The position numbers were made by a program, and so were the translations under genes. Shown here one piece after another: positions 58,684-64,000 of a stretch of DNA of 64,000 bases. How positions within the stretch are numbered: position 1 is the stretch's first letter; each line of letters begins with the position of its first letter. This stretch comes from Azorinus chamasolen (Eukaryota > Mollusca > Bivalvia > Cardiida > Solecurtidae). The DNA lies in the NCBI GenBank assembly GCA_963576725.1, contig OY755251.1, forward strand, positions 35,345,619 through 35,409,618, written 5' to 3'. Under the pieces are notes generated by a model, which saw nothing but the letters and a program-made list of their open reading frames with translations, was not told the DNA's origin and searched no databases.

Positions 58684-58960
58684 ATGCATGTGTGTCTGTC
58701 TGTCTGTCCTGTCTGTCTGTATGTCTGTCTGCATGCCTGCCTGTCCGTCAGCCTGCCTCTATTCTTGTCTGTCTGCCGGGCTGCCGGTCTACCTACCTAC
58801 CTACCTGCCTACCTACATATCTGTCTACCTACCTATCTACCAACCGATCTACCTACGTACCTACCCATCCACCCACCTAAGTCACCATCCACATTCCTAC
58901 CTATCTACCGTCCTATGTACAAAAAGTACCGACCTGCCTACAGCATATAGTACATACATT
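58684..58960. repeat. CTGT then CTAC tetranucleotide microsatellite
   Basis: TGTCTGTCTGTC changes to CTACCTACCTAC at about 58788; long open frames here are artefacts (SVCLSVC, TYLPTYLP). Confidence 0.95.
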
Positions 58961-59005
58961 CGTACATACCTTCTTACGTACACACCAGCCCACCCAACTA
59001 CCAAC

Positions 59006-60253
59006 TACGAAAGACCGGCGGTGACATTTCCATTTCAAGATTTCACACAAAGCAATTCATGATTTCACGATTTCACAATTTCACAATTTCACGATTTCAC
59101 GATTTCACTTCAAAATTTCACGATTTCACGATTTCACAATTTCACGATTTCACGATTTCACTTCAAAATTTCATGATTTCACGATTTCATGATTTCACAA
59201 TTTCACGATTTCACTTCAAAATTTCACGATTTCACAATTTCACGATTTCACAATTTCACGATTTCACTTCAAAATTTCACAATTTCACAATTTCACAATT
59301 TCACGATTTCACAATTTCACAATTTCACGATTTCACAATTTCACGATTTCACGATTTCTCTTCAAAATTTCACAATTTCACGATTTCACAATTTCACAAT
59401 TTCACGATTTCACGATTTCCATTCAAAATTTCACAATTTCACGATTTCACAATTTCACGATTTCACAATTTCACGATTTCACGATTTCACTTCAAAATTT
59501 CACGATTTCACAATTTCACGATTTCACAATTTCACGATTTCATGATTTCATTTAGTCCATTTGAATTGTTATGACGTCATCAAAACGCACATGTTGAAGT
59601 AAAAAGCCACAATGAAAGAAACGGCGGAATACTATGACAATCTTCCCTTCCAGAACTGTAGGGCCGAGGGCCTTCATATTTTGCATGTAGCTTGTGCTCA
59701 TGGTCCACCATCAATATTGTTTAACCCTTTCCTGCATGAATATTCATGCATGAGAATTGCCAATCATGTGTTTATTGTGTTAAATCATTGTCTTATGTTT
59801 GTATGTCACTGTACTGGAGGAGAATTTAATTAATAATAAACTGTAAGAAATAATGACATCATGGATTTTAAATAAGATTAAATCCTATAGGAGTCGTCTG
59901 AGCTGGGTCTAGCCTGTTTGCAAAGGCGTAGAAAGGTGTATTTATGGATTTCAAATTGCAATCCTGATTTCAAGGGCGAGAGCCACTCTGTTGCCTTAAT
60001 TACGTCAGCGTGGCTAAAATATTCTACATGAGGTTGAAATTGCGAAATCGAGAAATTGTGAAGTCGTGAAATCTTGAAATTGTGAAATCGTGAAATCGTG
60101 AAATTGTGAAATTTTGAAGTGAAATCGTGAAATCGTGAAATCGTGAAATCATGAAATCATGAAATCATGAAATCATGAAATTGTGAAATCGTGAAATCAT
60201 GAATTCTATTGTGTGAAATCTTGAAGTGGAAATGTCACCGCCGGTCTTTCGTA
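59006..60253. mobile_element. Foldback element with decamer-array arms
   Basis: Ends TACGAAAGACCGGCGGTGAC and complement; ACCAAC stands on both sides (59000-59005, 60254-60259), a candidate 6-bp target duplication. The left arm to about 59552 is built of ATTTCACGATTTCACA units; the right arm (60034-60212) has the same units inverted (GAAATCGTGAAATTGTG). Unequal arms: about 50 decamers on the left, 18 on the right. The 171-residue open frame across the left arm (repeats of FHDFTIS) is an artefact of a decamer without stops. Confidence 0.85.
59721..59947. mobile_element. TTAA-3 MITE inside the foldback element
   Basis: TTAACCCTTTCCTGCATGAA, GTAAGAAATAATGACATCAT, right core arm TCCTATAGGAGTCGTCTGAG, CTGGGTCTAGCC, GTAGAAAGGTGTATTTATGG. 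Closing TTAA lost. Confidence 0.7.
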
Positions 60254-60272
60254 ACCAACCCACCCACTTATC

Positions 60273-60344
60273 TTCTATGGAGCAAATGCTCTGTGTCAAT
60301 TTGAGAGAATGAGTCAAAAGCGTCAATATCAATGAATGAGTTAA
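60273..60344. mobile_element. TTAA-1 right-end fragment
   Basis: CTATGGAGCAAATGCTCTGT, TCAATATCAATGAATGAGTTAA. Beyond it 60345-60703 shows no recognisable element. Confidence 0.55.
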
Positions 60345-60703
60345 GGAAAGGAGCAATATTATATTATGTTAATATTATTAACACATACGTTATTACTGCA
60401 CTGTACCGACTTATCTACCCGTACAATGTATTTATCAGTAATATTTCGTAATTGTATGGAACAAACTACCATTATTTCGCAATTTAAGGAAACTTATATA
60501 AGGTACATGTAATTACGCAATGCCCCGCGCCTTAAAAGCCCAGATTGGCACAACAATACATTTCTAGGAACGCATTCGAGCGCAGAGCACAGGGGCTAGG
60601 TCTCGTATATACATGTATGGGGTAAATGGTTATATTTTAAACATACTTACAGTTCTATGCATAGTTTATTGATTTTAACTGGTCAGGTTTTGTACAGATG
60701 TTA

Positions 60704-60905
60704 CATAGGGCCTGTCTTATGTAGTCACAAAGGATGGGTCTAATAATAGGTTTGTAAGGCTGGTAGTTGCTTAATACAGGTCGAAAGTAATACAGATAGC
60801 TCCTGTAGAAGCTTTCTGCATTACTTTTATCCTACATTAAGCAACCACATGTATGTTAAGACTACAATGTTTAGTAAATGGCCGCTTAAGACAGGTTCTA
60901 TTGTA
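60704..60905. mobile_element. PG-B MITE (CTTAAG subtype)
   Basis: GGGCCTGTCTTATGTAGTCA, GTTGCTTAATACAGGTCGAA, centre ATAGCTCCTGTAGAAGCTTT, end GGCCGCTTAAGACAGGTTCT, ATTGTA. Confidence 0.8.
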
Positions 60906-60948
60906 TAAAACCCGAAGTAAAGGAAATGACTGGAATGTGATTTGCAGA

Positions 60949-61106
60949 TTAACCCATTTGCTCCCAGTGGATTCTTCCATGTTTATATAATCTTTATATT
61001 GGATTAGTCCATTTTTTTATCTAAGGGGTGGCTGGCCTAAATTTTCAATTTCGTTTTGTTCTTTATATTGAAATTCCTATCAGCAAACAGTGTAGACTCT
61101 GATCAC
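60949..61106. mobile_element. TTAA-6 MITE, half
   Basis: TTAACCCATTTGCTCCCAGT, GGATTCTTCCATGTTTATAT to CAGTGTAGACTCTGATCA where it breaks in the hairpin. Confidence 0.75.
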
Positions 61107-61399
61107 CTATTTATTGGTGAAGTCCTTCAAATCTCATTTTGAACGAAGTGGACCCTGTGCGAGTCATCAGATCTGGGTTTACACTATTCGCCCATTTCCA
61201 TTTTTAGGGCCAATACACACACACGATGTTATTTGTTTGCCTTTCTTCACATATCCGTAGGTTTCACTATTTCTCACTTAATTCGTACCCCCTTCTCGCT
61301 CGTACACCCTCGTACAACATTTCTCCTTTTGTAGTTTTCTTCTTCTTGTCTCATATTCTCCAGCTACAATGTATTAGCCAACCACTTCAAAATAAAACT

Positions 61400-61720
61400 A
61401 GTGTCTGTTTCTCTCATATCTCTCTGTCATTCTTTCTCTATCTCTGTCTTGTTATTTCTCCCCCACGCCTCATCTCTCTCAGTCTCTCTCTCCTCACCTC
61501 TCTCCATGTCTATATGTCAGTCTGTCTGTCTGTCAATCTATCTGTCTGTCTGTCTCTGTCTCGCTCAGTTTCTCTGTCTGTCTGTCGCACTCAGTCTCTG
61601 TCTGTCTGTGTATGTCTGTATGTCTGTCTGTCTTTCTGTCTTTCCCCTCTGTCTCCCTCTCTCTCTCCCCTCTCTCCCTATCTTTCTCTCATCATTATCT
61701 CTTTCTCGCTTTCACTACGC
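61400..61720. repeat. TCTC/TGTC-rich microsatellite
   Basis: Pyrimidine-rich with TCTGTCTGTCTG runs; open frames (SLSLS, SVCLSV) are artefacts. Confidence 0.93.
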
Positions 61721-61737
61721 ATTTCTAAACCCCACAT

Positions 61738-61925
61738 GGCAGTAAATGCTCCATTTCGGTAGATTTATTCAAAGAGGTTGGATCTAAAAATTGCCTATGA
61801 GGGACCATTTTAATATGGCTGATCGCGACCAGAAGCGCATACGCAAACAGCTTGGATCCAGATGAGTCGTCGAGTACATGTAACTCTGCATATTATCAGG
61901 ATCCAAGCTGTTTGGCACTAGTCTC
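61738..61925. mobile_element. TTAA-1 end plus TTAA-5 core
   Basis: 61738-61803: TAAATGCTCCATTTCGGTAG, GGATCTAAAAATTGCCTATG. 61845-61925: GCTTGGATCCAGATGAGTCG..TATTATCAGGATCCAAGCTG, A:A mismatch, tip expanded. Confidence 0.65.
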
Positions 61926-62081
61926 TCAACGGCTGTAACGAGTAGAAAGTAGTTAAAATTTCACCGGGTCCAACTCATAGCAGAAATCATGTATTATGCA
62001 AAATCGGCAAGAAGACCTTCTAACAAACTACGGACAAAATTGTAATGACATTCATGTAACTCCGAAGAAGTGCTTGTTTAT

Positions 62082-62232
62082 TACAGTAGAACCTGTCTTA
62101 AGCGCTCATCAAAATGATATTTAATTATGAGTGTGTAATGCAGATGGTAGCTTAATGCAGTAAGCAACCACCTGTTGTTTTACACTGCTATGTTCATTAA
62201 ATGAATGGTCGCTTAAGCCAGGTACTAATGTA
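62082..62232. mobile_element. PG-B MITE, centre deleted
   Basis: TA, CAGTAGAACCTGTCTTAAGC, GATGGTAGCTTAATGCAG joined directly to TAAGCAACCACCTGTTGTTT, end GGTCGCTTAAGCCAGGTACT. Confidence 0.82.
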
Positions 62233-62306
62233 TGTGTCTTGCTACAGTCCTGACAATTTCAATACTAAAGGTTTGTTTTTAAGATTTATATGCTAGTGAG
62301 CATATT

Positions 62307-62515
62307 TACAGTAAACCCTCTTTAAAGCTACTACCAGAATGAGGCCTAATTATGGTTCGTATAGACCCGCGGGAGCTTAATACAGGACGAAAGTTATACA
62401 AGCATTTGTTATGGGATCTTTCTGTATTACTTTAGGTCTGCATTAAGCTCCCACATATTCTTATATATCCCCATGCGCTTTCATAAAGTCGTCTATATAG
62501 AGGAGTAATTGTTGT
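62307..62515. mobile_element. PG-B MITE
   Basis: TA, CAGTAAACCCTCTTTAAAGC, GGGAGCTTAATACAGGACGA, worn centre GTTATGGGATC, TCTGCATTAAGCTCCCACAT, end ATATAGAGGAGTAATTGTTG. Confidence 0.75.
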
Positions 62516-62686
62516 ACTTTGAAATATGGAGCAGAGGACAACAGTTGTAAATTACAATCTGTATATAGCGTGTTGAAGGTAAGTATAAAAATCAGCGACT
62601 TTGATTGATCACCATAGCGACAGGTTCCTATAACAGAAGGTCACTGGGCCAGATACAATGACATATAGACAATGGATATCATTGTA

Positions 62687-62926
62687 TTAATCCTTTTCCT
62701 GATCGACACTCATTTTTAGGCTTTTGAAATCAGAGTAGACCCAGATCTGATGACTCGTGTAAGAGATGGCTGATCAGGGTCTGCTTTGTTTACTTATGAA
62801 ACGTTTTGGTTCTTGTTTCTGCGATGGACAAAGGTCTATTTTGCTTTCACCATGATAAACTGCAGTCATTTGATACTTACAAAGTGATATATTATTGTAT
62901 TTAGTAATCATTAGGTGAAGGGTTAA
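62687..62926. mobile_element. TTAA-3 MITE, first of an abutting pair
   Basis: TTAATCCTTTTCCTGATCGA to TTAGGTGAAGGGTTAA; core GACCCAGATCTGATGACTCG..GATGGCTGATCAGGGTCTGC. Confidence 0.75.
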
Positions 62927-63136
62927 CCCTTTACTCCATGAATATTCATGTAAAAAGTAATGAACGCATGTATATTAATTAGCTGTAAGTTTATAATAAC
63001 GTATGAACACAAGAATACTTAGCCATGGCAGAAAGTGTATGTTATGAGCAAACAGAGTGGACCCTGATCAGACGGCTCCTAGAGGAGCCGTCTGATCTGG
63101 GTATATTCTGTTTGCAACGTATTGAGTAAAAGGTTA
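62923..63136. mobile_element. TTAA-3 MITE, second of the pair
   Basis: TTAACCCTTTACTCCATGAA to TTGAGTAAAAGGTTAG; perfect core arms GGACCCTGATCAGACGGCTC and GAGCCGTCTGATCTGGGT with T:T mismatch. Shares TTAA 62923-62926 with the preceding copy. Confidence 0.88.
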
Positions 63137-63557
63137 GACGTATTGTTCTCCAAATTAGTATCCGCTATATAAGAAACACAAACCTTAAGATATTGCAAAC
63201 AGTATAGAGCCCGATGTCTGTCCCAGTTCTACTATTTTTGTCACACAAGTCAGCAATATAGATAAGCCTTTGATGAATCGCAAACACTACAGAACCTGAC
63301 CAGAAGCCGAGTTTTAACCGTGTTTAATTAGGGTTTACATTGTACACAAAGCTGTAAGATTGAGGCTCAAATGATCCATGCTCGATTTATATTTCTGGTT
63401 TGTTTCTTCTTTCTGCGACTCCGCTCCTGTCATCGTCTATTTGTCAAGTCTCGGTCAACCTCTGTTTCGTGATCTTTTTTTCATCGTTTTATTGTTCTTC
63501 CTCCTTTTCTCTATAAGTGTTTCTTCTGTTGCCTTCGTATACATATACAATGTAGTA
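63137..63557. other. No supported gene
   Basis: A pyrimidine-rich run (63390-63540) gives a hydrophobic frame without further support. One worn core (ACCTGACCAGAAGCCGAG) at 63295. Confidence 0.35.
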
Positions 63558-63718
63558 TACAGTAAAACCTGTTTTAAGCTGCCATAAAACTATCCAGTTA
63601 TGGGGTTGTAAGGCAGGTGCATGGTAGTTTACTGTAGGTCGAAAGTAAAGCAGAAAGCTCGCTCCTATAGGAGCAACCACCTGCTTTTTAAGACTGCTGT
63701 GTTCAATTAATTAACATC
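63558..63718. mobile_element. PG-B MITE, right arm shortened
   Basis: TA, CAGTAAAACCTGTTTTAAGC, arm GTAGTTTACTGTAGGTCGAA, then GCTCCTATAGGAGC (63661-63674) followed at once by AACCACCTGCTTTTTAAGAC. Confidence 0.75.
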
Positions 63719-64000
63719 TTAACCCATTCCCTAATAGGTTATTTTTAGACCAACCTCTTTGAGTAAAACCTACCAAAAAGGAGCATTAACTAGAGAAAAG
63801 AACTGTTTTAGAATTGTGTAGTTCTGAAACCATTGTGATAAATAGAGCATTTACTCCTATGGAATAAATGCTCTATTTATCACAATGGTTTCAAGAATTT
63901 TGTAGTTTGAAACCATTGTGATAAATAGAACATTTGCTCATATAGGAGCAAATGCTCTATTTATCACAATGGTTTCAAGAAGTGACTTTTACAGAGGCGT
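63719..64000. mobile_element. TTAA-1 MITE with duplicated palindrome, runs off the window
   Basis: TTAACCCATTCCCTAATAGG, GGAGCATTAACTAGAGAAAA, then two complete palindromes in a row: 63828-63893 (tip TTTACTCCTATGGAATAAAT) and 63913-63975 (tip TTTGCTCATATAGGAGCAAA). Other copies have one. Confidence 0.85.

Noticed and set aside
58679..59062. 127-residue frame rich in Tyr, Leu, Pro and Thr
   Set aside because: Translation of CTGT and CTAC tetranucleotide repeats.
59059..59574. 171-residue open frame with FHDFTIS repeats
   Set aside because: The decamer ATTTCACGAT lacks stops in this frame; the frame follows the satellite arm of the foldback element and is an artefact.
61226..61762. 178-residue Ser/Leu/Cys-rich frame
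   Set aside because: It runs through a TCTC/TGTC microsatellite and into a TTAA-1 end; no domain.
2799..62515. Regularly spaced palindromes suggesting a CRISPR-like array
   Set aside because: These are MITEs with transposon ends and target duplications at irregular spacing in an intron-bearing animal genome.

Overview
This is a repeat-saturated, AT-rich animal nuclear window, most likely from a bivalve mollusc. The grounds are: (i) one large intronless coding region of the Mab-21/cGAS-like receptor type that is strongly expanded in bivalves; (ii) two interspersed elements of a kind I associate with bivalve genomes, a GCTCACC...GGTGAGC element with a 164-bp internal array and a TGACCTTGACC array element ending in a GGGGGCATA motif; (iii) a dense cover of short hairpin transposons (MITEs). 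Species cannot be fixed from the sequence alone.

Genes. Most of the window is non-coding. I support two genes. The first, on the minus strand at 33044-35164, is a 706-residue nucleotidyltransferase of the cGAS-like receptor (cGLR) family with a complete-looking catalytic set and a TPR-like C-terminus. The second, on the plus strand, is a three-exon gene (39916-39976, 43234-43291, 46072-46189) that no single reading frame reveals; it encodes a 78-residue protein with a signal peptide, a short Cys/Arg/Ser/Gly ectodomain, one transmembrane helix and a Tyr-rich tail. There is also a frameshifted relic of a ZMYM/hAT-related gene (4987-5363, minus), a 5'-truncated non-LTR retrotransposon (41012-41717) and a weak candidate exon at 9337-9590.

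Repeats. MITE names used below. PG families insert at TA and have pogo-like ends (CAGTAAAACCTCTC, CAGTTGAACTTCGA): PG-A, PG-B (several subtypes) and PG-C. TTAA families insert at TTAA with CCC...GGG piggyBac-like ends: TTAA-1 (CCCATTCCCTCATA), TTAA-2 (CCCTTTCCCT, one arm carrying an ATTCAGTAGGTATTGA motif), TTAA-3 (CCCTTTACTCCATGAATATT), TTAA-4 (CCCTTTCACCGCCAATGCCG), TTAA-5 (CCTTTCGCTGCCAATG), TTAA-6 (CCCATTTGCTCCCA), TTAA-7 (CCCT(T)ACA.., core with GTGTAGACCC), TTAA-8 (CCCTTCTCTTGCTG) and TTAA-9 (leftover types). HP-E is a hairpin starting TTTCTCCACCAAACCC. No transposase frame for any of them lies in the window.

Layout. 1-5.9 kb: nested MITEs and the ZMYM-like relic. 5.97-9.09 kb: the 164-bp array element with an apparently exact 1314-bp duplication. 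9.1-29 kb: MITEs with one 45-bp minisatellite (11.3-12.0 kb). 29.0-31.1 kb: TGACCTTGACC array. 31.4-32.7 kb: PG cluster. 33.0-35.2 kb: cGLR gene, with a 16-bp minisatellite just upstream. 36.4-39.6 kb: TTAA elements abutting on shared TTAA sites. 39.75-46.4 kb: the split membrane-protein gene with MITEs in its introns and a repeated splice donor after exon 3. 46.4-52.6 kb: MITEs and microsatellites. 52.7-54.0 kb: a 1.3-kb foldback element with an 8-bp target duplication. 56.1-56.9 kb: 34-bp minisatellite. 59.0-60.25 kb: a second foldback element with decamer arms. 60-64 kb: more MITEs.

Most unusual signal: MITEs with different ends and different target sites share the same hairpin centre (GCTCCTATAGGAGC), and most TTAA families with the AGACCC or GGATCC stem keep one mismatch at the same stem position.
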